Positions 1 to 10,789 of a DNA stretch of 36,689 bases are shown in pieces (position 1 is the first letter of the stretch; every line of letters begins with the position of its first letter). Below the pieces are notes generated by a model. The model worked only from the letters and a program-made list of their open reading frames with translations, had not been told where the DNA came from and ran no database searches. The DNA comes from Euprymna scolopes. Lineage: Eukaryota; Mollusca; Cephalopoda; Sepiida; Sepiolidae. The stretch lies in assembly GCA_024364805.1 (NCBI GenBank), contig CM044508.1, positions 84,335,773 through 84,372,461 on the forward strand, written 5' to 3'. Position numbers and translations under genes: made by a program.

Positions 1-1061
1 TACCGTCCCCAGTAGGACTGGGATATGTCGTAACAATATAAAGTTAGGTATGTTTGTATGTACAGAATTCACTTTTAAACTAATTGACTGATCATTATGG
101 ATTTTAGAACACAGATGCTTGGCACAAGTTAGCATGTGGGCTATATTTAGTCTAATTTAGATTTATGCAAGAGAAGCAAAAAGAAATATACGACCATGAA
201 AATTTGTATATATCTGCTTTTTGTACAATTTTAACCATAGATGTTAGACACAAGTTAATATTTTCTAAATTTAAAATTTCTTTGGTGCATTTTAAAGGGT
301 TTCAAACAGTATAATATCCCATTTTAAATTCATATATTTCACATTTGTATTAAATTTGATCTATAGTTATTCAAGTCCAATTAAACAAGATATCTTGAAT
401 TTTAATTTCATTTTAAGACCTCTTAAACTTAAATATATTCTACAATAAAAATCATAATGAATTTTCATCAAAATTGGAATAAGGATTCTAGGTAGGAGGT
501 TTAGTATCATTATATCTTGATTTTAATCTTTGTGAGAGAACATAAGTGATACGAGACTTCTGTTTGGGTAAATTAATTTTACACCTCCTGGGACAGGTAT
601 TCTAGTTTTATATCTAAGAAATCTTGGTTCTTCTCTAGAATTTCTACCTATATTTAACAATTAAAAACATATTTAACAATTCAAAATATATTTAACAATT
701 AAAAATATATTTAACAATTCAAAATAAAAATCTATATCATGTACATACCCATGATAAAAGGAAAATATAGTTTAAAAAATTATATAATTTAAGTTTTTTA
801 TTTTTATAAAGAAAATGATTTAAGCAATAAATTTGAATTCATAGACATGACAAAAATCTGGCAATATAAATATTAAGTTATCTACCTTTGTTTTTTTAGA
901 TTGTGTACAAAATGGTTACTCATAAAATTTGATATTCTTATTTAAACATAAAATGATTTTATGAATGTTTGATTTTTAGAATATGAAATGTTTGTTTCGT
1001 CACAAGTTCATACATCATACAGATTTTTCTTTAGCTCTTTTTTTTTTTTTAATAATTTAAC
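1..1061. other. AT-rich start of TAF5L intron 2, with a small minisatellite
   Basis: No exon can be supported here. At about 651-727 there are four tandem copies of a 19-bp unit (ATATTTAACAATTAAAAAT and close variants). At 345-470 there is one half of an inverted pair of interspersed repeats; its partner is at 16085-16215. A T run at 1038-1050 precedes the LINE fragment at 1062. Confidence 0.5.
345..470 (+). repeat. Interspersed repeat D, copy 1
   Basis: The stretch around TTAAATTTGATC...CAATTAAACAAGAT...CATTTTAAGACC matches, in reverse complement, the stretch at 16085-16215, with many substitutions. Two diverged copies in opposite orientation show that this is a dispersed repeat; its class is unknown. 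No ORF or terminal structure is visible. Confidence 0.5.
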
Positions 1062-1239
1062 AGGCGTGCAGTTCTACAAAAGAAGCTTTGTTCATGGAAT
1101 CTATGTTTAGGTTTAGGCACAGATAAAGAGTGGGGTGAATTATTAACAGTGTTTTCAGCTAGACGAGTGTTTCTTGTGAAAGTTTGGCGAGGGGGGACCA
1201 TAGATTGAAGCTCAGTTGAGCACTTATTTTATGAAAATG
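1062..1239 (-). mobile_element. LINE family A fragment beside the exon 2 splice donor
   Basis: On the minus strand this encodes the C-terminal tail of the family A reverse transcriptase protein, including the segments QTFTRNTRL and SFF.RTARLW seen in the copy at 23433-23876. Both ends are truncated: the 3'UTR and poly(A) are missing. It lies in intron 2, about 25-30 bp from the GTAAGT donor of TAF5L exon 2. Confidence 0.75.
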
Positions 1240-1267
1240 CAAGATTGTGTTCATATTGCGTACTTAC

Positions 1268-1425
1268 CGACTGAACTGCTGTTCACAGGTTGCCACATCA
1301 CCCGTGATGCTGCTGTATGCGAGGAAATTGTTTACGGTGGACAAAGGCTGAACATTGTTTTGGGTCATCAACTCAGCAGCTCCTTGGATGAACTGAGATA
1401 CTTTCTTTCCAGGAATGACATTTTC
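1268..1425 (-). CDS. TAF5L: TAF5L second coding exon
   Basis: On the minus strand a T-rich tract ending in AG (1427-1426) precedes a 158-bp open exon, which ends CAGTCG before the donor GTAAGTA (intron from 1267). Read in phase 0 it gives 52 residues plus two bases of an Arg codon: ENVIPGKKVSQF...AAELMTQNN...ATCEQQFSR. Vertebrate TAF5L at this place, from memory, has ...AEEMAANLTVQS...YEVQFGRLRNF, and the distance from RRQY to QFxR is equal (54 residues), so no exon is missing between this one and exon 1. The segment joins the LisH-like start to the TAF5 N-terminal domain 2, which should be encoded by the next exon outside the window. The plus-strand open frame over the same bases is an antisense shadow. 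A LINE fragment ends only about 25-30 bp beyond the donor. Confidence 0.85.
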
Positions 1426-1563
1426 CTAAAAAAACAAATAACAGTGGTTACAGAAAAAAAAAAAGGGAATTTCAGTAAGGAGGTGACCGAAGAAAGTAGT
1501 ACAAAGTCTGTTTCACAGCACTTCAACACTTTAGGTTATTTCATGATGAAATTCAATAGTTAG

Positions 1564-2839
1564 TCGTGCCAAGGATGTTATGTTTTTGGTCAAGTTTGTT
1601 CATCATTATGTTTATTTGTTAATGTATAACCTGGTGACCAATCGTTATCAAACTTGGTCAAAATATTGGTCATGGTCTACATAGATATATCAAAAGGAAA
1701 TCAGGTCTATGTTTGAAAAAAAGGAGGGTCAAGATCATGAAAAATAAAAGTCACACCTTTGTCGATAACTTCTGTTCATCATAGGTACTTGCTAATTCAC
1801 CCATATATTCAATTAAGTCTAGCATATATAACGTTGATGTTTGGTATTAAAAAGTTTAGTGACAATCAAAATTCTAAATTTGATGCATGGATCTATTTTT
1901 GATATCAGTCATCACGCAATTTCAGCCTAATCAGATGAATTGTTTTTGAGCTATCAACATTTCCATCATATAACTGTGAGAATACTACATACAATATGCG
2001 AGAAATAGAGCCTAGATAAAACTTATTCTTATGTTGGGGAGCAGATCTATGCAGTATTACAACTGATTCATGTTCTTGTCATTGTAAAGGATTAGTTGAA
2101 CACAAGTTGCTAGATTTTGGGTTTTTTTTTTGATTTGTTTTGTTTTTTTAACTTAGTGAGGATGTGGTTTATATCTTTCCCAACATTATCAATGCATAAT
2201 TGACCAGATTTCAACAATGTAGTGGATTCCATAGCACCTAAGAAGTTTAAAGCAGGAATTGACTTTTAATTTGACATAGTAAATATTTTCAAAATCCTTT
2301 CAAATTTTGAAGGGTAACAAAGTAATTTTTTTAATGTTAAATGGTGATGAGAGAAGGATTACGGCATTTTTGACACACTTGCAACATATGAGAGAGGATT
2401 CAATCTTGCAGAAAGTGCAGAGTTTTTAAAGTCAAAATTGTGAGTAAAAATGTTCCAGTATATATATAGACACACACACACAGTGGCAGAAAATTGTTAT
2501 CTAGACAAGTTTGATTAAAGAAAACTAAGTCTTCTTTTATCTTGTATTTTTTTTTTTTTTTTTTTTTAATTGTTTTCAACTCAATAAGCTAATTTTGTGT
2601 TTCTGGTTGCAAAAACTTCTATAATTCTAAACTAAAATAATAAGACACCATGAGAAAACATTAACAGAGCAATTGAAAATTAACTTCTGACAACATTATA
2701 GAAGATCGAAAGTGTTGAAATTGGGACTAAAAACAACCTCAGATGCATACGACAATTACAATCAGAAACACAAAATATAGATTGTCAAGTTAATTAAAAA
2801 GCACAAAAAAGGAAAACTTGTTAGTAATGAAACTTGCCC
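1564..2839. other. AT-rich intronic DNA, no gene seen
   Basis: No exon or RNA gene is visible on either strand. There is a short CA tract at about 2471-2482 and T runs at about 2120 and 2549-2568. The text around 1915-1960 (TTTCAGCCTAATCAGATGAA) resembles the body of dispersed invertebrate repeats, and a similar phrase occurs near 11400, but no boundaries can be set. Confidence 0.4.
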
Positions 2840-4796
2840 TTTTTTTTTTTTTTTTTTGACAAGGGAGTCACCACTTATCAAGACCCAAAGCCACTCAAGG
2901 ATAAAGGTTAATGAACGTATGGTAGTCACTGGGACAACAGCATGGTAATTGTAAGGAGTGGAAATTTGGTATAATTTGATTATTTAAGAGGACAGCTCAG
3001 CAAGAACTTGTTCACATTGGACTTGAAGATGACCATACTGTAGTCAGCTAGAAAGCAGGCTAACAAAACAGAGTTCCATAGGTGGCCAATTCTAGGAAAG
3101 AAGCTTCGGTCATGAAATCTATGTTTAATCACAGATAAAGAGTGGGAGAAATTATTGATAGTGGTTTCAGCAAGACAAGTGTTTTTTTTGTGAAAGTTTG
3201 GCAAGGGGGTACGATAAATTGGAGCTCGGTTGAGCACTTGCCATGAAAATAATGATAGAGCAGAGACAAGCTAGCAACGTCTCTTCTGTGGAAAAGAGGT
3301 TGCAGGGAAGAGAAAAGGGCATCACCTATCAGGTTTCGAAGTCGGTTTTGAACTGTCAAGGTAGGAAAGGGTGCTCTGAGCAGCTCTTGCCCAGATATGG
3401 CAACAGTATTCCATCCTTGGACGTACTTGGCTCTTATACATGCAGAGGATTGCATCAACAGTGAGATATTTACTAGAGCGATAGAATGATCCAACTATTT
3501 TTCTGGCGAGCTTGGCAATGAATTTTATGTATGTGCTCCATTTCAGATCCGAACTGAAGGTCAAAATATGGTGCTTCCCAAAGACAAGAGACATTTATTT
3601 CAATTGGTTTTAGATGAATTAAAATTAACCAGCCACCTCTTTCCACATTGCACCAGGTGCTCAGGATCAGGAGAGAGAGAATCAGAAAGATTGTTGTCAT
3701 TGTTGGCCTTTGAAGTGTTGCCATAGATTGTGGTGTCATCTGCATAAATGTCTATAAATGACCCAAGAATGTGATTTGGGAGATCATTGATGAAGATCAG
3801 GAAGAGAGTTGGGTCCAGGATAGATTTCTGAGGGATGACAGTATTGATACTATGAGTTTCTGATTTCTACCATTAATAACTACTCTTATAAACCTACCAG
3901 AGAGAAAGAATTGATTAACTGATTGGTCTGTACTGAGAGGGATATGACCAATCGACTAAGTTTTTAAATACGGGGCAGACTAATGAAGTTTTCCAAGGTG
4001 TTGGGAAGCATTTCTCCTTAAGACAATATTTAAACAGCTTTGTAAGTATGGCAGCTAGTTCTGGTTGAAGGTTTTTGAGTATTATAATTGGAATGCTGTC
4101 AAGGCTAGTTGCTTTACTGAATTAAGGTTTTGGATAAGCTTAGCAACATCACGCACAGATATCGGTCTGTCACATATCATATTTTCAGTCACAGGAGGAA
4201 ATAAGGAGAGAAGGCAGTCCTGATCGCGGAGGGTAGAATTTGCTGTAAAGTTCTTTGTAAAGAGTTTTGCTTTGTCAGATGCTGACAGGATTACCTCAGG
4301 TCAGGCCAATTGGTGATGGTTGGGATACAGGATACGCCTCTGTTCAGGACCCTGTTTGTTATCGTGGGAACCAAGTCACTGCTCAGCTATGTTGTTCTTG
4401 ACAGACTGAGCATAAAACTCATGCAGGCAGAATGAGTTGTACAATACAACTCTCATTCTTTATTACTCTTTTACAGTGGTCGCTGACAAACCTAAATGCG
4501 GCTTTAATCTCAGTACATCTATTTCGTTGAAAGAAATGGGAAAAGTCTTTTCTGTGTGCAATGGCAGCGGCATATTTTGGAGAAAACCACGACTGGCTGT
4601 AAGGTTTTTGCGGGAAGAGCATGAAGCAATCTATGCTGACAGTAAACCAGTCAATCAGGTCTACTACTATAGAAGACACGTTCATTTTAAACATGGAACA
4701 CAGAAGTATATCTGATATAAATATATGGAAGCTATCATAGTTATCCATAAGGCATCGATATACTGGATGATGGAGAGGTACATCTGAAGACTTTAC
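2840..4796 (-). mobile_element. LINE family A copy, partial (linker, reverse transcriptase, 3' end)
   Basis: The element runs on the minus strand and ends in a poly(A) tail, seen as a T run at 2840-2857. Reading from its 5' side, 4796-4420 encodes the endonuclease/RT linker (SQSWFSPKYAAAIAHR and HCKRVIKNE). Next, 4080-3960 encodes the start of the RT domain (PELAAILTKLFKYCLKE). Around 3850-3720 there is a strand-invasion region with the catalytic Y/FADDTT motif at about 3745. From 3500 to 2980 comes the C-terminal domain with RMEYCCHIWA, PLFHRRDVASLSLLYHYFHG and a tail ending FKSNVNKFLLSCPLK. It is frame-shifted in several places, part of the RT palm is missing, and the endonuclease is absent. 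The family resembles the Jockey/CR1-type non-LTR group; the exact clade is undecided. Confidence 0.85.
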
Positions 4797-5145
4797 AAGG
4801 GATGTCCCCAAAGTAATGCCTCCTATTTTTTTTATTTGCTCAAATGGATCAGAAGGGATTGCAAATTGCATTGTTATTATGACTGAGCTTATGCATTCAT
4901 GATAAGAAAGTTTCATCTCTGTCGCAGATATTAATGGTATGAAACTCCAAGAAAGCAACCCCTGTCATGGATGTGCATGATTTGAATTCCTGGCAAAAGT
5001 GCACTAAGAATGGTGGTGACTATGTAGAAAAATAAATTCTGGTGCACAAAAGGTTGTTCGTTTTAATGGTATCACTCCAGTGTTTGTAGCTCTTTAACTT
5101 TTTTAGTTAAAAAAAATAGGAGGCTTTACTTTTGGAATGATCCTT
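4797..5145. mobile_element. Non-autonomous DNA transposon (MITE) with 37-bp terminal inverted repeats
   Basis: The first 37 bases (4797-4833) and the reverse complement of the last 37 (5109-5145) agree at 30 of 37 positions. They share the run GCCTCCTATTTTTTTT and the phrase CCAAAGTAATGC / CCAAAAGTAAAGC. TA dinucleotides lie within a base or two of both ends (4794-4795 and 5145-5146), consistent with TA target duplication as in the Tc1/mariner superfamily. The 349-bp body has no transposase. It abuts the broken 5' end of the LINE A copy on its left, and another LINE A fragment in the other orientation starts about 60 bp to its right. Confidence 0.7.
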
Positions 5146-5206
5146 AATTATGTTATCTAAAAATTATTATAGTAATAATAATATATATATATTAGTCTAA
5201 AGAAGT

Positions 5207-5557
5207 TGCCCGTAAAACTTTCACAAAAACAACTCGTCAACCTACAACCACTACCATCAATTTCCCCTACTCTCTATCAGTGCTGAAATCTAAATGTAAA
5301 TTCTATGAACAAAGCTTCTTTCCTAGAACTGCCTGCCTTTGGAACTTTGTTCCATTGGCCTGCTTCCAAGTTGATTACAACATTGTTGTCTTCATGTCCA
5401 ATGTAAACAAGTTCTTGCTATCCTATCCTCTTAAATAGTCAAATTATGTCCAATCCCCACCAAAAACAACCACCGAGTTGTTGTCTCATTGATTACCTTA
5501 CATTCATTAATCCTTATCCTCGAGTGGCCTCTGGGCCTTGATAAGTGGTGACTGTAA
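5207..5557 (+). mobile_element. LINE family A, 5'-truncated 3' end
   Basis: On the plus strand this encodes the last segment of the LINE A protein (KTFTKTTRQ..., SFFPRTACLWNFVPLACF, SNVNKFLLSYPLK then stop). A 3'UTR follows, ending in the family signature CTTGATAAGTGGTGA near 5540-5553. The tail passes into a short (TA)n run at 5560-5577 instead of poly(A). Confidence 0.8.
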
Positions 5558-5577
5558 ATATATATATATATATATAA

Positions 5578-7571
5578 AATCAAAGAAAAATAATTAGAAA
5601 ACTTAATTATCTATTTTCTTTTAATCTTTTTTCTTCATTTTATTTTTTACATTTTTACTAGTGGGTGGGAGGGCTTTGCCTAGTCGTAAAATATGCTTAA
5701 ATACGATATTTTAATTTGTCCAAATTTCGCATATATTGTTATAGAGTTGTGATTTTAAAAGTAAAAAAGTATTTGGAACCTAAACTGTAGCATTACAAGC
5801 TGGTAACATTACCACTGCACCAATGTGACACGCATATGTACTGATTAAAAATAAACTTAGATGAATGTACAAAATTTATAACGATTTTTTTTTTCAATTT
5901 TGACCCATTTTCAACTCCTTTAAAAACTATTTTAACTGGCTAAAGACCCATAAAAAACGGTCTGTAAAAAATCCTATCATTTGAGGCCCCTAGCGCCGCT
6001 CTGCGAATTTTAGTTTCGGATGAGATAGAGTTTGAAAATATGGAGAAAGACATATAGCCTTTTATACATTAGATTTTTTTTTTTTTTCCACAAACCATTA
6101 TGAAACCTTTATCATATGGTTTTAATTATCTATTTATTTCCAGTATTAATCTTCTATTAAACAATTTCTGGTTTAATATAAAATTACCAGCATAGTTTGT
6201 TTTGTTTTTTTTTGCCTTTTTATTTTAATAATTATGTTATTGTAACTATTTTATTATCATAATTTCAAACTCAAAAGCTGCATGGACCGTTGCATTAATC
6301 CTTTAAACTTCTGGTTAATTAGATCTTTTGTTTTTATTATTGCCTGCTCATAAAATGTGCTTAAATATATTTTAATTTATTATTACACAGCCAATCTGCT
6401 ATTATTGTAATGTAATTGGGAACATGAGAAATTGTCTGTTATTTATCTGTCTGTCAATCTATCTATATATCTATGTGATCTATGTCAATCTAGCTATCTA
6501 ACTGGTGAGGTAAACAAGAGAAGAGATGGTTATTGATAAACTTGTCAAAACTATAAAATGGACAAGTTGCACCGGAAGTTCCAAAAATAGCTGACCGGAA
6601 CCACATGATCAGGTTAGCTGGACATAGAGTCAGTGTTGGAATTTGGACATAAAGAAGAAGAGCGGACGGGTTAACAGTTGTCTCTCCTCCTTGAGAGACA
6701 GAGGACGTATCTTCAAATTGGAGATTAAAATTAACCGCAAGCAAAGATCCTCACTTTCCATTCTTCTGCATTTGATGCCTGGAAAGTGAATAAAAAACAC
6801 ATAAAACTAACCACTGTTTATGAGTGAAATGCATTCATTCAAGCAGTCTCCAGCTTCCCTCCAAGAACCAATGAATTCCAGGTAGACCACAAGACCAACA
6901 ACGCAGTTGAAAAAAGGTATGTCGAATATGTGTATGATACACACACACATCCGCATAAGACATTTAACCGATCACGAAATGAACTCAAATAGATCACAAA
7001 GATAACAAGGGTTCAGATAATGAAGCGCCACTATCAACATTAGTAAACATGACACGTACACACACTGAAACCCCGAATATACATTATTATATTGTACCCA
7101 ATAAGTAGTGGCTACTTGGTGTGACACAGCCGTAAAAAATGCTTAAATATATTTTAATTCATGCAGATTTCATATTTATTATTATAGAGCCAATATTCTA
7201 TTGCACTCGATATATATAGTAATAATTTCAAAAGTAAAAAAGAATATGACTTTAGTACCATCAGCTAGAATTAAAACCAAAACATGTAGTTCTCCAGTTT
7301 TATTTGTTATTATCTGGACCACTAAAGCTAATGTATAAATATATTTTTGCAAATGCGTAGAGAAGCACTTTAAATCAAGTTACGCCAGCCAAGTTTTAAT
7401 TTTATCAATTTTGATCTCTTACCAGCTATTTTTACTGGAACAATCAAATTTGTTCAAATATTTTTACTGGAAAAAGTCAAATTTGTTCCACAGATCAGAA
7501 TTCCCTAAGTTTGTAGACCAAAAATTGACAATAGTTTGGTAGAGATCATTTCTCAGACAGACAAGGTCATA

Positions 7572-7607
<36 letters not shown>

Positions 7608-7919
7608 GATAGATAGATAGATAGATAGATAGAGATTTTACAGTTCCTGATTTTTTTTATTATTACTATTACTGGCATTATTTAATAATAACTATCATTT
7701 CAATTAAAAATTTCAGCACAAATCCTTCATTTAATCCACTTTCAATTTCATTATAAAACATCTATGTATTATTTTAACTTTTATACTTAATTCATTTTTC
7801 CTATTATTATTACTGACTAGACGTTTTAACAGTTAAAAATGGGTAAAAGTTATAGCCTGTTAACTTAGACTAGGTGCTTTATGCAAAACTTCTAGAGTAA
7901 ATGTGGTATTGACTAATCC
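5578..7919. other. Unassigned AT-rich intronic DNA
   Basis: No coding signal is convincing on either strand. The only longer open frame (6490-6744, minus) has no recognisable family and unremarkable composition. Two similar phrases (cgtaaaatatgcttaaatacgatattttaatttg at about 5690 and cgtaaaaaatgcttaaatatattttaattc at about 7130, here given only by position) suggest that one dispersed repeat is present at least twice. Confidence 0.35.
7569..7634. repeat. Compound microsatellite (AT)n(GATA)n
   Basis: The sequence shows uninterrupted AT dinucleotides with one C interruption, followed by about seven ATAG/GATA units up to 7634. Confidence 0.95.
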
Positions 7920-8565
7920 TTTTTTTTTCTCCTTTATTTAGCCATGGTCATGGTCATAAAACCATTAGCAATAGACAGAGGCTACTAAGCTAATTAGGGA
8001 ATGCATAAAAATTAGTTAGACAATACAATACTCCGAAAATGTGATAGTGATACATGTTTATTCACACAATTCTGAGGCAGCACGTTCAAGAATGTGAAAG
8101 GAGATCGCCAGTACATCTTTGAGCAAACACAGATGGAATTATGCAAAGGGTCTAATGTGAATATATATTGTTGCAGGTTTGATCTGGTCAGCTGCAGCAC
8201 AGGGCAGTACTTAAGGATTGGAGTGGGGCAAGAACCATGAAATAATCTGTAGGCAACAAAAGCAATTGTTACATTCTGGCAAGTAGATAGCAGATCTAAT
8301 AGAAACAGATCATATACTTCAGAGGGAACAGGGTTGTGGCAGGGAATATGTAGTATATTTTTGATGGCACGACACTGTAGACTCTTAAAAGAATACCTTG
8401 CCAACTATGGTGAACTCTAGGGATCTGTATTCCAAGTGGGGACGAATCATTGCCTTGTAAAGATTCATATGCAAATGCATTATCCCTAATTGTGCATCGA
8501 ACAGATACCATAATATTTAGATTGATGCACCTTATAATAAAGATCATAACAAAATTTCAGCTAGA
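7920..8565 (-). mobile_element. LINE family C, 3' end
   Basis: On the minus strand, from 8500 downwards, it reads NLYKAMIRPHLEY, then LQCRAIKNI, then a tail around AYRLFHGSCPTPI. These are the usual C-terminal landmarks of a non-LTR reverse transcriptase protein (thumb/C-terminal domain), with little similarity at sequence level to families A and B. The 3'UTR ends with GGCTAAATAAAGGAGAAAA close to 7925, giving the tail. The frame is broken at least once, and everything upstream of the C-terminal domain is missing. Confidence 0.65.
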
Positions 8566-8579
8566 TTGACCAGGTAGTT

Positions 8580-9800
8580 TCCATGTGAATGGGACAGACA
8601 ATATAATAAAGATGAGTCAGAAGCAGTGTCGGCTGTTTATAAAAATTGAATTTTGTAAACTATGTTTACAGGTTTATTTTGAAAATAAGAGTCAAAAGTT
8701 AAGTTTAAATTGCTCCGTTTATATTGTCCTTTTCATATTGTGTTTTATCATTTTAATCTAGAATTTTAGCAAAAGTTGTTGAAGCCAGAAACACAAAAAT
8801 AGCTTGTTGAATCAAAGACTAGTTTCAAAACATACAAAATAAGGACAACTTCATCATTAATCAAACTTGTCTAGATAACAATTTTTTGCAAATATATATT
8901 GGCAAAAAATAAAAATAAATAAATAAAAATTATAGTTACTAGTAGGGTATCAAAACAGGGATATGTAATAATAGCATTACAAGTTGATTTTTTTCTTTTT
9001 AGATAATTGTTATTTTATCAACCTGCATGAAAAGAGCTATGTTAAAGATGCTTAAAACCGTTTGAATGATGCAAATACCATCAAAAGTTATAAGAATTTT
9101 AAGTGCTAAAATTTAGGCTTTTCGGTGGACATTTTTCTTTAGAAAAAGTGGGCTAAATTACGGACCTCAATATTTCAAGAAATTTGGTAATTTTGCCACC
9201 ATTTATTTATTTTTCAAGCTATTCTCATGAAACTTGGCACTCTTATGTAAAATTGTATGCTCTTTCTGATTATGCAGTCAAATCAGACTATCTATTTACC
9301 ATAACAAAACTAAGTATTATACTGGTATTTAAATATAACTTTACTGAGAGTAGGTATTTACCTGCCTCCCCACCAAAGGAGAGCTTAATCTGGGGTGTAG
9401 CCATTGAATGCCTAAAGAGCATTCATGGCCGGTATTTACTCAAAGAAGAGAAAAAAATTGAGTAGATATGAATTAATCTCAGAAATAAATCTAAGAAAAT
9501 TTTTCATATAGATTTGGGATTTCTGTAAAAGATGGAAATTTCCATAGTTGACCAGAACTTATGCATTTTGGGACCAGTCCACTTTTCAATTTTATAAATC
9601 CTCTCTATCTGGCCCAAAATATACCCCGATTTTCTCAGATGCAACCATAACTCAGACTCTACATGAATCCTCGATGTAGCTTTCACAGAACCAGAAATCC
9701 TTATAAGCAACAATTATATATTCACCAGTTGATGGTCATTTTTGTCATTTCTATTCTGTTGTGTTATTGAAAATTCAATTATGTAAACAAAGAAATAAAA
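8580..9800. other. Unassigned intronic DNA with a dispersed repeat
   Basis: The stretch has no gene. The part at 9184-9320 (ATTTATTTATTTTTC..., CTCTTTCTGATTATGCAGTC) is homologous, in inverted orientation, to 15235-15360, so it is a dispersed repeat of unknown class. The open frame at 9184-9465 on the plus strand is within this repeat and is not supported as a gene. Confidence 0.45.
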
Positions 9801-10183
9801 TGGTAATTTTTTACCTTGTTTCCACCATAACATTCAAAATGATTACCTTTATAGATTTTAGGGTATACTGAAAACGATTATCGCAATTAAATTTTCTGCA
9901 AATAAGTACTTTTCCGGATATTAAGCAATGCTATTTCTTATGTTATCATTAGTGGCCATCTTGGTACACGCGAGCGTGCAAACACAACCCTGAGAAATTA
10001 TACGCAAACTTGCGTACCAAGATGGCCACCAGCAATAACATGAGAAATGACATTGCTTAATATCCGGAAAGCTACTTATTTGCAGAAAATTTAAATGCGA
10101 TATTCGTTTTCAGCATACCCGAAAACCTTACCAGGTAGTCATTTAAAGAAAAATGTTAAGGTGGAAACAAGGTAAAAATTTAC
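9801..10183. mobile_element. Foldback element: 383-bp imperfect palindrome
   Basis: The left arm (9801 to about 9975) starts with TTTTTACCTTGTTTCCACC and ends with CCATCTTGGTAC. The right arm (about 10005 to 10183) is its reverse complement, beginning GTACCAAGATGGCCACC and ending GGTGGAAACAAGGTAAAAA. The arms are about 170-180 bp, collinear over their whole length, with scattered mismatches and short indels; the spacer is about 30-40 bp. There is no ORF. It looks like a snapback or hairpin MITE. In the TAF5L pre-mRNA it would fold into a long hairpin. Confidence 0.85.
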
Positions 10184-10284
10184 AAAATGCATCATAATGA
10201 AATTCTTTATTAAACCACCTAATTATTATTATTATTTAGATATACTCAAGTTAAAAAAAACAAAAAAAAAACGGTTTTGTTTTA

Positions 10285-10440
10285 CAGATTTGAAAAAATG
10301 GTCTTGACAATGAGTTGAAAATAAAAAGAATTATTCAAAATTAGAAACCCACCCAATAAATGTCACGAGGACATTTATTGGTTGGGTTTCTAACAGTATT
10401 TTGTATATTTTTTAGTCATTGTCGAGATTTCAAAGACACA
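10285..10440. repeat. Second inverted repeat with a perfect inner hairpin
   Basis: The inner part at about 10345-10392 reads AGAAACCCACCCAATAAATG, a 4-base loop, then CATTTATTGGTTGGGTTTCT, pairing over about 21 bp with one mismatch. Weaker complementarity continues outwards to about 10285 and 10440 (CTTGACAATGAG against CATTGTCGAGAT). It is separate from the larger palindrome about 100 bp to its left, but could be a relative or an arm of the same composite element. Confidence 0.65.
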
Positions 10441-10520
10441 AGATACCATGTGGTTATTTTTCTTGTGATTGTGTAACGCTCGACACTAATTTTCGAAATA
10501 AACATTTTATATTTAATAAA

Positions 10521-10588
10521 TACACTAAAAACTTATCCAACTAGGTAGAAGAGTAACTTATCTTGCCTTTGGTAATATTTATTTGGGT
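10521..10588 (+). repeat. Interspersed repeat E, copy 1
   Basis: The segment AACTTATCC...TAGGTAGAAGAGTAAC...TTGCCTTTGGTAA recurs in the same orientation at 17870-17940 with few differences. It sits directly against the short inverted-repeat element at 10589, so it may be the flank of a larger composite element. Confidence 0.55.
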
Positions 10589-10774
10589 GCTTATGCATTT
10601 ATGTTACCATGCTATTTTTTCAAATAGTATTTTCAAGTTAAATTCAAGTTTCATGATATCCTTTTCTATTTAATTGTTAGGTGAAAATACAGAATAGTTA
10701 AAACACCCCCCTCCCGATATTAAGAATGGGTTTCTAAATAATAAAATTATTTCAGCATGGTAGCATAAGTGCGC
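10589..10774. mobile_element. Short MITE with TTATGCAC-type inverted ends, copy 1
   Basis: The left end GCTTATGCATTTATGTTACC, continuing ATGCT, is matched in reverse complement by the right end (AGCATGGTAGCATAAGTGCG, 10754-10773). The internal text (TTCAAGTTAAATTCAAGTTT; TTTCTAAATAATAAAATTAT) is shared with the copy at 19792-19989. The element is 186 bp and has no coding capacity. Confidence 0.7.
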
Positions 10775-10789
10775 AAATACGTTTTATTT

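Noticed and set aside
1216-1563. A 115-codon plus-strand open frame
   Set aside because: It is the antisense shadow of TAF5L exon 2 (1268-1425, minus), which has splice sites and clear family similarity; the plus-strand translation has none.
4419-4958. A 179-codon minus-strand gene
   Set aside because: Its C-terminal half is the LINE A linker (SQSWFSPKYAAAIAHR) and its N-terminal part runs across the MITE boundary, so it is a chance fusion of two repeats.
8296-8547. Separate small gene on the minus strand
   Set aside because: It overlaps the LINE C C-terminal region in another frame and has no independent support.
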